From positions 579,824 through 643,823 of the forward strand of contig NW_003314279.1 of NCBI RefSeq assembly GCF_000143415.4: 64,000 nucleotides of DNA. The letters are read 5' to 3'. The position numbers and the translations under genes are program-made. Position 1 is the stretch's first letter. Each line of letters starts with the position of its first letter. The stretch is from Selaginella moellendorffii (taxonomy: Eukaryota > Streptophyta > Lycopodiopsida > Selaginellales > Selaginellaceae). Shown in pieces: positions 1 through 12,345 of this stretch. The notes below the pieces were generated by a model. It worked only from the letters and a program-made list of their open reading frames with translations. It had not been told where the DNA came from and searched no databases.

Positions 1-1447
1 GCGCTATCATATTTCCGTTGCATGCAAATGGTAAGCAAACCGTTTCTGGAAAAAGCTCTAGTCTGCTTCATGTCGGCACTAGAGGGAAGCTTAATCTTCC
101 TTTGCTTGAAGGCGTTGGCATTGCTTTTAACGATGAGTTCGTTCCCTGCACCCACTATTATTTTCTCTCGCGACAAGCCTACACAGTCACAAACAAACCA
201 ACAGCTCTTGAGAAAACTAAAAAGTTTCAAGGGGTATACCTGGAACTTCGACATGAAAAATGTGGTAATCCTTGTCATCTTCAATAGTTGCCTTGAGATG
301 TTTGTTCTTGGCTACAAATATGATATCAATACTTTTGTTTAGCTCACCCTCGTCGAAGTCCTCAATTGGCACTGTCAGATCTGTCTCTTGGCAAATGGTG
401 AGAATCTCATCCTGGAGATTAACTATTGCACCATCGACATCAGCGTAAGGAGGAATGGCAAGCTTCTTGTGCCAGAACACGTCCTTCTCCGTGGAAACAA
501 GCACACCCTTTCCATCTTTCGCAACACGCACTTGATCCAGCGATGTGAGACCTGTCGCGCACAAGGAAAAAGAAATAAGATAACAACACCTGTAAATCAT
601 TACTTACCGGGCACTTGCACATCAACAGTGTAGAACTGCTGGTTCTCTAAGAACGACCAAAATAGCTTGCGCTCGTCATATCCTGCAAGCCACAGAGAAA
701 AAGAAATAAAAAACTCCAGGGAGGAAAAGCCATACCTTTATCAACGAGCTTGTGGCAGTTTAGCAGCAGTTGGTAAGCGTGTTTCTTCTCAAAGTTGTAA
801 AGAGCGACGAGACCTCCGTGACGAGGGAACTCTGGCAACCCCCCGGTATCAGCCACCTCCTGCGCCAACTCAAGGCTCCTGGCACACCTCGTCAACTCAA
901 GGCTGGTGACACCAGTATGTGGCACGACCGGTGTAGCATATGATCGAGATTGCTCCCAGACCAGAGCGGCGAGGCTCGTGGACCGCAGACCAATGAGCTT
1001 GATATCAGAGGCAAACAGACCGCCTGCTCCTGCAACTCGTGCACGCTTGGCCCCCTGGAGAAGACTTCCTTCTCGGCTCGGCAGGCAGCACTCCGGCAAA
1101 AGTCGTGCGCGAGGCGAGTTTCTTCCTGATCATGTCTGGATACGGGCAACCGTAGTCGCCTATGTCGTCAAACCCGAGTGGTTTCCCAGCGGATGGGGGG
1201 AATTCGCCGCTCACGATTTCGGTGTACTGGAGCATGTGATCCAGGAGATGCCCCTGGAAGCGAGATGTAGGGGTGGCTCTCCATGCAAGCGGCGAATTGC
1301 ATCCTCCGAGGCATCGTTCACGAGCTTGACCATGGATGGAAACGAGTCGCCGCAGTCGTCAAGCCCGAGTGGTTGTTCAACAGGGGGGAATTCGCCGCTG
1401 GTTGTGATGCAGGACATGCGACTGGAAGGCGTCGCTGGCCCACCCAC
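1..1447 (-). pseudogene. HSP20/alpha-crystallin-like gene, copy A (decayed, touches window edge)
   Basis: Read on the minus strand, an N-terminal region of unknown family is followed by two alpha-crystallin-like segments. The first (about 420-530) contains VPPYADVDGAIVNL-type A-chain sequence. The second (about 10-290) contains HVEVPG and then a SADMKQTRAF..NGLLTI stretch resembling the end of an HSP20 domain. HSP20 proteins are ATP-independent chaperones, but this two-domain architecture is not one I can name. The copy looks broken. The part encoding SGEFPP..PLG.DD occurs twice (about 1150-1230 and 1340-1410), so the N-terminal region is rearranged, and the reading frame is not continuous between blocks. 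Copy B at 30.1-31.6 kb is about equally long and in the same orientation. Decay is inferred from the frames; a short multi-exon gene cannot be fully excluded. Confidence 0.55.
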
Positions 1448-1684
1448 TGCCGTCTAGCGCCCTAAAGACTTGGCCGCGGACACGGTTGTTTAGGCCAGAA
1501 ACTCTCCATACTCGTCATCAGTGTTTTTCTCACCTGAGAGAGTTTATTGCATTTGCTACTGCTGCTCCTACTCCTACTCGCATTTGCTATGTGGATGAAG
1601 CGCTTTAACATTCTGAGAAGTCTTTCAAAGAACCCTATACCCCGTAGGATTTCGCCACAACACAGAAACCAAAACTTAATTCCC

Positions 1685-2480
1685 TACACAGAAACAGACT
1701 AGGCTCCTAGAGTAATCCGCAGCATTTCTTCAAGCTCTCCATCATGCCTCGCCGAATCTGTGTGGGCAATTCCAAACAAAATCAGCATAAATGTTATGCG
1801 TAACGCGCAGTTTTCACTAACCGGTTTGCTTGAGCGCAAGTGGCGAGAGGTGCCTCAGTGACCGAGCAGTTTCTTTACACCATTCTTCATTGGTACTGGC
1901 CTAGTTGACAAGAAAGAAATCAACGCAAAGGCTCACCAGAGACTCGATTATCTCTTCAACGCGGTCCTTCGAGAAGCAGTAATCCTGGAAAAGCATAGAA
2001 GCTTGTTAGTTCATACATAGAGTCCCATAAAAGCTTACTTTTTCATGACAATGCTCTCTCCAGCCTCTGGCATCTTAGGATAGCCTCCTGTATTCATGGA
2101 AATTCACCAACGTCTTCTCAAGCTCCGGAACATCCTGCAATAGTTTGATTGAAATGTACGAAGAAATAAGAGAACGGAAAACCACCTTTAAAGGGACAAA
2201 ATGCGTCGCTCGATGCCACAAGCTACCGTATAGGCCAGCCTCGAGCCCGTGAGCGCAAGGTATGAGGAAATACGAGGCACTACAATCGGTATGAAAACCA
2301 ACGGCAACTTCGGACTCTTAGATGCTCTCAAGTAGCAACCACAAAACTTATAACATTCTCGGTGACGATTCTAAACGTGCGGGGAAACGTAAATCCACAA
2401 CGAAAGCACAAGAAATTAAGGCACAGGCTACTGGATAATCTCTTCAACACTCCTTGAGAAGCATCCATCGTGGAAAAGCA
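1685..2480 (-). pseudogene. partial, decayed copy of the CHY1-like gene
   Basis: This stretch follows the sequence and order of 3625-4550 of the intact CHY1-like gene, including intron sequence such as the run around 2140-2180 matching 4170-4210. It carries many small deletions and an interrupted frame. The part around 2420-2480 matches the INSCFSKDRVEEIIE exon a second time, so the fragment contains an internal mini-duplication. Retained introns mean the copy arose by DNA duplication, not by retroposition. Confidence 0.75.
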
Positions 2481-2499
2481 TGCCAGAGTCTTACAGCAA

Positions 2500-2875
2500 T
2501 TCTAAAATCCTTGACACAAGCTTCCAATGTTCTTTCGAAAGGTTTTGGACGCAAAAATCAATCCTTATCTCTACCTGCTGGTATCTTCTAGTGTTTTCCT
2601 TTTTGCAGGCGAGCGACCAGGATATTGGTGCCGGGTTGCTGCTCTTTCCTAGCTGTCAACCTCTTCGACCTCTGTTTTCTCAATCTTTCAGGATCGTGGC
2701 CTGCAATGGGGAGTGAAAGTCGCAAGTCTGTCAATGTTCGAATCATTTCAGTGTTCATCAAATCATCTCTTTCTCGTTAATCTTCTAGCTTGTCTAAAGT
2801 TCTCCCTTCCACCAGGATTACGCTCTTCCTCAATGGCATGTTCGGAACAATCCAGATGATGAGCGTGACAGACTA
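2500..2875 (+). pseudogene. partial ZIFL transporter pseudogene
   Basis: Short blocks match the intact plus-strand ZIFL gene. The block near 2565-2590 matches the PYLYLL exon at about 10040. The block near 2745-2825 matches the intron at about 10380-10440. The stretch around 2835-2860 encodes a fragment of NGLFGTIQ-type sequence found near 10510-10535. Large exon parts are missing and no frame survives. It lies on the opposite strand to the surrounding CHY1 and HSP20-like pieces. Confidence 0.65.
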
Positions 2876-2934
2876 ATTTGTGGAGCACAAGCAGCAGAGC
2901 TCTAAAAGTCGATCAAGATAAGTATAATAAATGC

Positions 2935-3015
2935 GCTACTAAATCGCGCTCTTTGGAATGCGAATGGTAAGCGAATAAAAAACTCTACCCTGCTTCGAGT
3001 CATACTCATGTTCTG
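2935..3015 (-). pseudogene. C-terminal fragment of the HSP20-like gene
   Basis: The minus strand encodes a peptide ending SLTIRIPKSAI. It matches the end of the HSP20-like family seen at 1-60, 30120-30190 and 32950-33030 (LLIIRVPKSA, LLTIRVPTELA). Only this short end is recognisable. The open frame running on to about 3274 is not recognised and begins at GTG, so it is not called as a gene. Confidence 0.5.
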
Positions 3016-3326
3016 CTCTTAGGCGGAAGATCACCACCCATCCAAACTCTGAAGACGAATTGCCGCTAGTGACATCCGCCACCACTCGGAGATCACTGCC
3101 GAGATGCGTACTGGTCTCCCATCGAAGTGGTTCTGGTTCCGCGTCCCCGAGAGTTTCTTCCCCTTCTCGCAAAAACCCTAAGCCTCTAAGCTCATGAATA
3201 TTCGCGATTATTTTGAATTCAAACAAGAAAATGGCGGGAGTTTGCCTGGATCTCCTAGGCCGAGTATTTGCCACTCCACCTTGAATTGAAGGGTTTGAAG
3301 GGATGACGAAAGGGATTTTAGTTAGT

Positions 3327-5207
3327 TTACCTTTCCTCGTCTTCCAGAGGCAATTGAATTTGCTCCCTGGCAGTGTAGGTGTTCAAGATCAACTCTACCA
3401 TGTCATCCGTGACTTCGGCAAGAGTCGATGGATTCCACTGCAAAAGTTTCACCAATTAACATGGCTGAACCTTAACGTTTGAGAGCCAACACAACCAACC
3501 TTTGGAGCGCGATCTTTATCCACAACCACAGCTCTAATCCCCTAGTCATAATCAGAAAGAAGCAGAAAGAACTTTTATGGAACCAGGAAACCGAAGAACT
3601 TACTTCGTAGAGATCATCCGAGACTAGGCTCCTTAAGCAATTTAGAGTAATCCGCTGCTCTCTTTCCAAGCATTTCTTCAAGCTCTGAGTCCTGCCTTGC
3701 CGGATCTGTGTTGACAATTCCAAACACAATCAGCACAAAAATTGCGTACGCGCGCGCGCGAGAGAGTTTCTTCTAACCGATGCTAAGGCTTGCTTGAGCG
3801 CAATTGGCGAGAGGCGCCTCAGTGACCGTGCAGTTTCTTTACACCATTCGTCATTGGTACTGGCCTAGTGAAACGGTTGACAAGCGGGATTTATCAAGAA
3901 AGAAATCAACGCAAAGGCCTCAGGGACTCACCAGAGACTCGATTATCTCTTCAACTCGGTCTTTCGAGAAGCAGCTGTTTATCCAAGTCATCCTGGAAAA
4001 GCCTGGAAGCTTGTTAGTTCATACGTAAACTTTGAACGATTAAGAAGTTTTGCCTTTTCATGACACTGCTCGCTCCAGCTTCAGGCGTCTTAGCAAATCC
4101 CTGGATAGCCTCCTGTATTGAGCTTTCCGGTTGTAAATTCAGCAAAGTCTTCTCAAGCTCCGGAACATCCTGCAATAGTTTGATTGAAATGTAAGAAGAG
4201 ATCAGAAAACGGAAAACCACCTTTGAAGGGACAAAATGCGTAGCGATGCCACAAGCTAGCATATCAGCGCTGTCCAGTTTCGAGCCTGTGAGCGCAAGGT
4301 ATTCTCCTGAAAAACTTAAATTTGAGATCAAGTAAGAAATCTCAAAGAGTGATTTTTACCCAGATGTCCTGGAAGTCGTGGAAGGAAATACGAGGCACTA
4401 CAATCAGTATGAAAACCGACAGCAACTTCGGGAGTGGAGAATGCCTGGCAGCGAAACTGTTAGATACTCTCAAATAGCAATCACAAAACGTACAGCATTC
4501 TCAGTGACGATTCTAAACGTGCTGGGAAACGTAAAGCCTGCTCCCCCTCCCACAACGAGTCCGTGCCAAATAGCTACCTGTGAAGAACAAAAGTCTCTAA
4601 GTTCCAAGTCTTCTAGGCTTTGAGAAAGGTGATGTGAACATACTCTTGTTTTCCTGTAGCTGTACAGGTGATAGTCGAGCCAGTACTTTTTGTACACGAC
4701 TTCCTTCCACGATTCGTCTGGGAAAGACACGCAAGGGAATCAAAATCACCAAAGCTTAATCCTTGAACAAAACCTTTCCTGTGATCGTAGAACATGCGCA
4801 GGTCACCACCAGCAGAGAAAACCTTGCCTGCGGCCTGCGAGACAGGGATTAAAAAAGAGAAGAATGGTAGGTGGAGCTCACCTTGATGATTATAAGCTCC
4901 ACACTCTCATCTCTCTCCCACTGCTCAAACAGCTCCGCGAGTCGGGAGACCTGAAAGAGAAAGCTCAAGAACAAAAACCAGGATGCCGCAAAGGCTTCTT
5001 GATCCAAATGCAAACTCTTACAACGGAGAGATTGAGAGAGTTGAGCACTCGAGGGCGATTGAGGGTCATTACTCGCACCCTATCGTGAGCATCCACGAGC
5101 ACCTCCTCCATCTGGAACAGAAACAATCTATGAGAGAACAAGAAACAAAGAGACTGTTTGAGAGCTCCCTCTTTATCGCAAACCTGATTTTCGTCCGGCA
5201 TGCCCAT
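3327..5207 (-). CDS. 3-hydroxyisobutyryl-CoA hydrolase-like protein (enoyl-CoA hydratase/isomerase superfamily)
   Basis: CHY1-type enzymes hydrolyse 3-hydroxyisobutyryl-CoA in valine catabolism; plant members act in peroxisomes or mitochondria. About ten short exons can be read. The first is tiny (5184-5207, MGMPDENQ). The next begins MEEVLVDAHDRVRVMTLNRP (5022-5111). Then come the oxyanion-hole region (AAGKVFSAGGDLRMFYDH), a second glycine-rich block (WHGLVVGGGAGF), GFHTDCSASYFLPRLPGHLG, INSCFSKDRVEEIIESL, and a C-terminal exon ending LPLEDEER before TAA at 3327. All donors and acceptors inspected are GT-AG and keep frame. No C-terminal SKL-type peroxisomal signal is visible. Which of the several plant CHY1-like subfamilies it belongs to is unresolved. 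A decayed partial copy lies just downstream at 1.7-2.5 kb. Confidence 0.88.
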
Positions 5208-5515
5208 GGTGGACGGATGGATGATAGAAATGTGCTCGCTCGCTCGCTCGGCCCCAAACATCTTTTAACTTAAAGAGGTGGTGCTACGCCTCTACGAGTC
5301 AAAGCTTTACGACCAGCAGGCACACGTTGGTATCCAAACCAAACTCGATCTTCTCGCACAAACTGGTCAGATCATGTCACTGTGGTATTGTAGCACGCGT
5401 AAATCTTCGAAGAATGTTTTTCATTGCGCAGCCGAGTAGTATCGAAGCTCGAGTTTTTTTACATCGCTATGTAGTGGAATGGGTGTCATGCCAGGATCTT
5501 GTCACTGTATTGACA

Positions 5516-7977
5516 TCAAGCTAGCTGATCCGCTGCTTTCTCGTCTTGAAGCTTGTTGGTGGACGCGGGCAAGAAAGGCCTGAGCGTGGCCAGGACCGTA
5601 AGAAAGGCAAAGAAAATGAGGAAGAAGAACACCAGCTCGTCCCCTGCACATCCAAAGTTGTCAAGTTACTCTCACGCACGTCTCACGAATTTGCAAACTT
5701 GTTTCTCACCTGGAAGGAAGGCTGCGTGCTGGCGCTTTTGAGCCCAAGCAAACCTGAGAAAAAGAACTGCGTTAGCTCCTTCCTCCTTGGTAGCCAAATA
5801 TCAGAAACGAGTACTCACACTGATCCTCCTCCTGCCGGGCCAAGAGCCTTGAAAAGAGAAACAACGCTTAGTGAGAGTCCATTTGCAGCACCTCTCTGTT
5901 CTTGAGTCTGCAAGCAAAAAAGAAAAGAGAAGAGAGAAAGAGAAGAGAACGTGAACTTCCGGGGGAAAACCAAGAAATGGACGACTCATTATACCACGGA
6001 GTTGTTTATCAGAAGAAACGATCCGGTCATTGTGGCCGTCTGCAAGAACAAAGCCCATTAGCATTGAAACATGTAGTAGTAGACTGGTCACGTACGGTGA
6101 GCACGAACTTAAGCACGGAGGCAGTGAGCAAGACTACCCACAGCCAAACGTTTTCCAGCTTTGACATGAGAGGATATATACAAAGTATAGGAATTGCCAG
6201 AATCTGAGAGAAAGGACAACAAAATCAGAAGAAGGAACTTATAGCATCTTACTTACAGCTGATATCCGAGTCATGAAAATAGGCCCAAGCATGTTCGCAA
6301 CAGCAGGAAAAATTGTAAGCTGGAAAACAAGCATGGCGAAACCTGCAACCATAGTTCCCGATCAGTGCCTGTCAAAGCCACGGTTACACAGGGATTCACC
6401 TGAAATAGCCAGCACTTCTCCAACGTCAGAGCTAGTGAAGCTAAGTCCTCCTTGTAATCTTGGACTAACAGCCCACAGTGAGAAAATCTACAATCAAACA
6501 GAAGTCAGCCCCACGCGAAGAAATGGTTGCAACGTATACCTCTGTGTAGGCAATGTCATGGAGGGACCAAAGGCAATACACAGTTGTTGATGCAAGGAAT
6601 GGCCAGTTCTTGAGAATGGACTGCTTTCTTGCCGGTTGCTTGTCTTCAGCAGCTGATATGTCCCTTTTAGGATGCTTGTGGAGTGTTTCCTGGCAAAAGG
6701 AAAAGAAGAAAACCTCAAACACTGCACTGCCAAAAGAAAGAGCACTTACAGGTAGAGTAAAACACATACAGAGACCGAGTAACGCTATCGCGGAGACAAC
6801 CAGAGCTTGCAATAAGTATGGAAACCTGCCACGCAGAAAGAAGAAGAAAAAGAACCATAAGAAAGAATCAGAAGTGCTGCCAGTTACCGTGCAAAGAGGG
6901 ATCCATGGTGGAAAACATTTGGATACTTTACAGCCGGCTGCAAGGGGAAATTTGTCAGCTGTATACAATTCTCCGCATAAATACCTGCGACAGGAACCCC
7001 CCCAGAGCTGGTCCAACTATAAGTCCTAGCCCCCAAGTTGTGCCAACCTACGAGAGAGACATTTTTGCCAGGAGTTAAGAAACTAGTGTAACACCGTACG
7101 TTGCCGAGAGACAAGGTTTTCAAGCAATTCAGTAACTTACGACCGACACACCTAGTGCTTGATGCTCGTCGCTGCAAATCTCCGATGCGTACGCCTGAAC
7201 AGATTAAAACCGTGTCAACGAGATGAACTTCACTAGTAGAAGACCCGTACCTTAACCGGACCAAGCATGCCATTGAAGCTGCCAAGGCAAAACCGGGTCA
7301 CCAGAGCCATGGTGAAGCTCGTGCTCACGCCAAACAACGTATTGAAGACCAACCTGATTATGAACAGATGCTCAGAATGAAAGATACTAGACAAAGTTTG
7401 ACAAACGACAGAGGAAGTTTGCTTACACTGACACAATTCCAAGCACCATCACTGGCCTCCGGCCAATCCTATCCGCCAAGTAGCCCCAGAACACAGCAGT
7501 GAAGAAACGTCCAGCCATAAACGACGATCCTGAACAGTCGACTCACTCTCAGTTCCAAAAGCGAGCAACATGTAGACGACAAAGTAGAGAAAGCATTACC
7601 AATCCATCCTGCGTAGAAACCAATATCGCTCTCGGCTTTCGCAACATGGAAATCACGCACCTGGAAAGAACAAAACGTGTAGCAAGAAGCCAACCCGGAG
7701 AGTATCTCACCATAAAATATAGAAACGGGTAAAGCACGGAAATCGGCAGCGCTGTCGAAACCATTTGGATCGATGAGACAGAACGAGAAAGAATAACGTA
7801 AAGCGCTGCTAGGATAGACAACGTACCATTGCAAAGAACCACGAATCCCAGGGACACCAGCTGCTTCAGCGGCGGCGGCGATCCCTTCTCGCGGAGCCGC
7901 CATATCTGGCAGCCGGGACAATCCGGGAACTCGAGCTCCGGCTGTTGACGATCGCGTCCTAGCAGCGGCTCCTCCAT
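5516..7977 (-). CDS. ZIFL-type major facilitator transporter (zinc-induced facilitator-like), gene A
   Basis: Multi-pass MFS carrier of the ZIF/ZIFL family. Plant members work at the tonoplast or plasma membrane in Zn/nicotianamine, K+ or auxin-related transport. The ATG at 7975-7977 opens [12 protein letters not shown], followed by the CPGC motif near residue 22 that typifies the family. Next come [34 protein letters not shown], and the MFS loop signature [14 protein letters not shown] (about 7450-7500), then [21 protein letters not shown]. The last exon encodes [20 protein letters not shown] and ends at TGA 5516-5518. The gene is cut into many exons by introns of roughly 50-90 nt. It lies head-to-head with a paralogue starting at 9810. 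Substrate cannot be told from sequence. Confidence 0.88.
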
Positions 7978-9809
7978 ATGGCTCGGGGATCGCGCAAAAC
8001 CCTAGACGCCAGTGGCGCGCGACACAGCTCTACGATTGCGACAATGCTCCTCTCTCTGAGCTTCTCGCTGGAAAGGAGATGCTTGGCCTTGATTATTCTG
8101 TCGACGTGGCTGGAGCGTTTACGTCCAAAGTGAAACGTGGTTGACTCGACTGGCCACCGCATTGTAATAATATCGCATAGCCCTTGTTTGCTTGCAGTTG
8201 CGTAGAAAAACCACACACTAAGTCCACGAGAATCTCGGAAGCATCAGATCACACTCTTGTTATGGAAATGTGAGCCGTGTTTGTTCTATATGAGCGTGCT
8301 ACAAAGCTTGTCTTCACGTACGTGATGGAGCAAGCTGAGATGATTCTCTCCTTCCCAGGGTGACTGTTACATCGGCTTGATCGGGAAATTTCAATGTGCA
8401 AGGCTTTGAAGGCTCGAGATTTGCTGCAATGCCGGGCATTTCAGATCGAGTTTTCTGCTCGAGCAGAATCTAGAGTAGATGTCCAATCCTCAAATTCCAT
8501 GGCAAATGAATTGTAATAAAGGTGGCAGAACCTTGTCAAACATCATATATACGATCCAAAGAAGCATTTCATGGATCTATCGATCGAGTCAGAGACCCTC
8601 TGGCGTGTACTCTCGGCCTGGGCTTCCTAATTCGAGGAATGGCATCCATCTCGAGTTTTAGAAATAGCCTGCGCTTTTGTCACAAAGCCAGACCGATAGC
8701 TAGATCAAAAGAAAATTTCTTACTTGTTTTTCTATGGTTCTTGATTCTGACACTGCTCTCCTTACAAACACCCCACCAAACACACAGGCACACACGCTAG
8801 ACAAGGCGAGAAAGATACAAAACAAATCAATCGTATCCAAGTCCTTGGCAATAACTCTCTCTATATAGCTGGATCATGTAGAGCTGCTATATAGATCGAT
8901 ACGATACATGTTTCTTCTTTTCATGTGGGCGATCTCATCTCCGCAATGCGCGTGTGGTTTGCTGCCTGTCGGCACAGATTCGCTGGCGAGGAATGGGCTC
9001 CTGCAAAAGAATCCGGATGAAAAACAACCCAAGATGGAGAGAACAGGAGTCCTTATGAGTGGAGGCCGAAGAACACACTCTCTTAAAAGGTCTGTTCAGT
9101 TGTAAATGTGGGTGGTCTCAAGTTGGAGGAGCACGGCCAGGCCTGCACTGCTCGTGGGTTCTCGCTGGATCGACTCTGCCCTTTATCTTTCGCTCGTAAG
9201 AAGATTTTTTGACCTTGACGTACAATCCATCAGCCATCAATCACCCAACAGGGTCAGCAAGTTGTAGAGGAATCCAGCCATCCATGTCCAGTTTTTTTTC
9301 CTTTGCTTTTCCCTTTTCTTCGTTTTCACCCGGTCAGTGATCACACATCGTCTCCTTCTCCTGGTAACAACACCCAGTGTGATACCACAGGGCGAAGGTC
9401 TTTTGCCTGTATGATTGAGCAGCATGGTACAAAAGGAATTGATGAGAGGGCTGGCCTACAGCACCTTTCAGTGCTTCATGAAATCTGACGCTGCTCCAAC
9501 TTTGTTCACCACCACCACCACCACCACCACAAGATCACTGCTAGCGCATTTCCCGGGTCTCGTCTCGCTTCATACAAACACCCAACATCAGAGGCTCCAA
9601 CATTCTCCGAAGAAAACAAAGGAGGATAGAAGAAAGGAGAGAGAGAGAAGTGACAAAGAGGGGAGAGCTCTCCAGCGCGCCTCGAGATAGAGTCCCAAGA
9701 GATCATCTGACTTGACTTTCCAAAAGCGTGAAGCAAGGAAAGCGTAGAAAAAAGAAGTAGAAGATAGCGAACAAAGAGAAGAGTTTGTGAGCAAAGATTG
9801 TTCAGAGCG
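7978..9809. other. shared intergenic region between two divergent ZIFL genes
   Basis: This 1.8 kb holds no recognisable coding region on either strand. It contains a short CAC repeat around 9510-9530 and purine-rich sequence (GAGAGA) around 9630-9660 just before the plus-strand ZIFL start. Because the two ZIFL genes point away from each other, it must hold both promoters. I found no unambiguous TATA box or named metal-response element by eye. Confidence 0.6.
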
Positions 9810-12345
9810 ATGACTACTCCCAGTGAAGATCTCATCAAGGAGCCTTTGCTGCTCAAATCGAGCCGAGAATGCCCTGGTTGCAAATGCATGCCGCACGAGG
9901 AGGACGGGCCGCCGATCAAGTATCTGGTTCTCATCGGATTCATCATGCTTTGCAATGGTGAGTTTGTTGATTCACCAATTTGCGAAGAACTGCTCTAACC
10001 ATCTCTGTTTTCCAGCTTTGCCAATCACCATCTTGTTCCCTTATCTCTATCTGCTGGTAAACTCCCGATCTTCCGAAGTTCACGGCTTTTCTTCTTCGAG
10101 CAAGTCTAAAGTTTTTTCTTCCGCAGGTCCGGGACTTTAATGTCGCAGACTCGGAGAGCGACATCGGCTACTACGCAGGATTCATTGGTGAGAGGATTGA
10201 ATTCGCTGCTCCTGATCTGTTTCACGACAATGACGATCCCTGCTTTCTCATAATCTCACGTTGGAAACTTTCAGGCTCATCCTTCATGATTGGGAGATTT
10301 TTCACCGGCTTGCTGTGGGGAGTGGCAGCGGATCGATATGGTCGCAAGCCCGTCATGTTCTGCGGAATCATCTCAGTGTTCGTCACATCATCTCTTTCTT
10401 TCCAGCTTGTCTAAAGTTCTTTCTTCCTCCAGGATCATCTTCAACACGCTCTTCGGCTTTAGCACCTCGCTCTGGATGGCGGTGGTCACCAGGTTCTGCC
10501 TGGGAAGCCTGAATGGCTTGTTTGGAACAATTCAAACCTTCGCAACCGAAATTTGCAACAAAAAGTATCGGAGCTTGGGACTGGCTGTGGTAAGATTCAC
10601 AAGCAAACCATCTTGTAGTTAGTAGAACTCGTAGAACTTTAAAAGTCGGTCTTGCTCGATAGCAAAACGTTGGATCTTGGGAAATTCCTCATTCGTTTCG
10701 ATCCTACAGGTTAGCACTGCTTGGGGATTCGGACTCGTCCTTGGACCGGCAATCGGCGGCTTCTTAGCCGAGGCAAGCAATGATATCTAGCGAAAACTTT
10801 TATCATATCGTCATTGAGAAAAACCATGTCAATGCCGTGATTTACAGCCAGCTCTCAAGTATCCGGAATTGTTCCAAGGCTCTTTATTCGACCGGTATGT
10901 AGTCTCCTCTCTCAAGTTGAAGGAATGAAGAATCTCTTTTCCTTCCTTTCCGCGATTCCAATCGATCGAGATTCTCATGGCCGTGCGATCTTCTCCGCAG
11001 GTACCCGTACCTTCTTCCGCCACTGTGTGTTACAGTGTTTGCGCTGCTTGTGCTCGTCGCTTGCCACTTTCTACCAGTAAGTCAAGACTACTATTGGCAA
11101 GTTCTCCAAAAATTTCTTCTTTTTACAGGAGACTTTGCACATCCATGCCAAGGAAGTTGCCAACACCCCTGAGATCGAGAGCGGGGTAATCAGCGATGAC
11201 TGCGAGAAGCGATCCATTTTCCAGAACAAGGCGCTCATCGTCTCCATCGCTCTTTTTTGCTTTGCTTCACTTCACGACATTGCTTTCTTAGAGGTAAACA
11301 AAGTATGCTCCAACTTTTTCTAATCTCTTGCTCTCTCCTTTACAGGTTTTCTCCCTTTGGGCTTTGAGCTCCAAGAGTACGGGAGGACTGTCTTTCACGA
11401 GCTCCGATGCCGGAAGGGTTCTCACAGTCGCTGGTGAGTATCAAACCGTTAACTTTTCTCGTGGACGAGTCTTAATGTGGATGTTGCAGCTCTTGTCATG
11501 CTGATCTGTCAGCTAAGCTTCTTCCCTGTGGTCACCCGGCGCCTCGGACCAGCAATGGTCACTCGGATAGCATCCGTAAGTTCTATGGATTCTTGCGATC
11601 GCGCTGCTGAAATGTGAAACTCAAACTCATTCTGGCAGGGACTTACGCTGCCACTTCTCGTCATCTATCCGTTTATGTACGAGCTCACTGGAGCCTGGCT
11701 CTGGTTCGTGATCTTGACAGTGTCAACTCTTAAGTACATTTTCATGGTAAGCTCTCGAGACTCTCCTCGTTTCAGTTGTTTCACCCGGAGTTTCCATCTC
11801 CCAGGAAGCAACAGCGACAGGCCTGGCCATCCTCGTCAACGTCTCAGTGGTAAGCAGCTTTGTTTCTTACAGACCAAAGTGTTGATCCGTCAAAATCGTG
11901 GGGCGGCTTTTTGTCACAGAGGCAAGAGGAGCGTGGAACAGCGAATGGATTTTCGCTCAGCCTCTTGTCGCTTTTCAAAGCCATTGGGCCGACAGCTGGA
12001 GGCACAGTGTAAGTTGCTCCATCCATCGATTTATAGTGACATGTTTCGGTGGTTTCTCGATCCGGATCCAGTGCTTCTCCCCATCTCTCTCGCTTTTTTA
12101 ATCCAATCAAGCTTTATCTCTTTGCAGGTTTGCTTGGTCGAGAAAGAGGCTGCACGCTCACTTTCTTCCAGGTAAAAAGCCATTCTAGTCCTCCGTAAAG
12201 ATCTCCGCGATTGATTTCTCTCTCGCTCTCTCTCTCTCTCTCTTTTCTAGGAAACGAGTTCGTCTTCTTCTTTCTCGGAGTTTGGATGCTTATAGTCTGC
12301 GTTGGAACGTTGCATCGATCGCTCCCACGCTCTGCATTGATCTGA
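9810..12345 (+). CDS. ZIFL-type major facilitator transporter, gene B
   Basis: Second ZIFL carrier, in divergent orientation to gene A. The ATG at 9810 opens MTTPSEDLIKEPLLL, followed by the family motif CPGCKCMP. The exon series reads PIKYLVLIGFIMLCN, ALPITILFPYLYLL, VRDFNVADSESDIGYYAGF and the MFS signature LLWGVAADRYGRKPVMF. It continues through IIFNTLFGFSTSLWMAVVTRF, WGFGLVLGPAIGGFLAE, YPYLLPPLCVTVFALLVL, LHDIAFLEVFSLWALSS, QEERGTANGFSLSLLSLFKA and a last exon ending LPRSALI before TGA at 12343-12345. Introns are about 50-90 nt and GT-AG. The protein keeps the layout expected for 12 transmembrane segments. A broken copy of parts of this gene lies at 2.5-2.9 kb. Substrate is unknown. Confidence 0.9.

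Noticed and set aside
3016-3274. Extended open frame upstream of the HSP20-like tail on the minus strand
   Set aside because: It starts at GTG, matches nothing I recognise and none of the other HSP20-like copies, and lies in the 3' flank of the CHY1-like gene.
6465-7030. Overlapping long frames on both strands within ZIFL gene A
   Set aside because: They cross the exon-intron structure of the transporter and encode no recognisable domain outside it.
9500-9955. Minus-strand open frame of 149 codons overlapping the ZIFL gene B start
   Set aside because: It is a shadow frame with Trp and Ser runs caused by the CAC and GA repeats, and it overlaps well-supported coding sequence.
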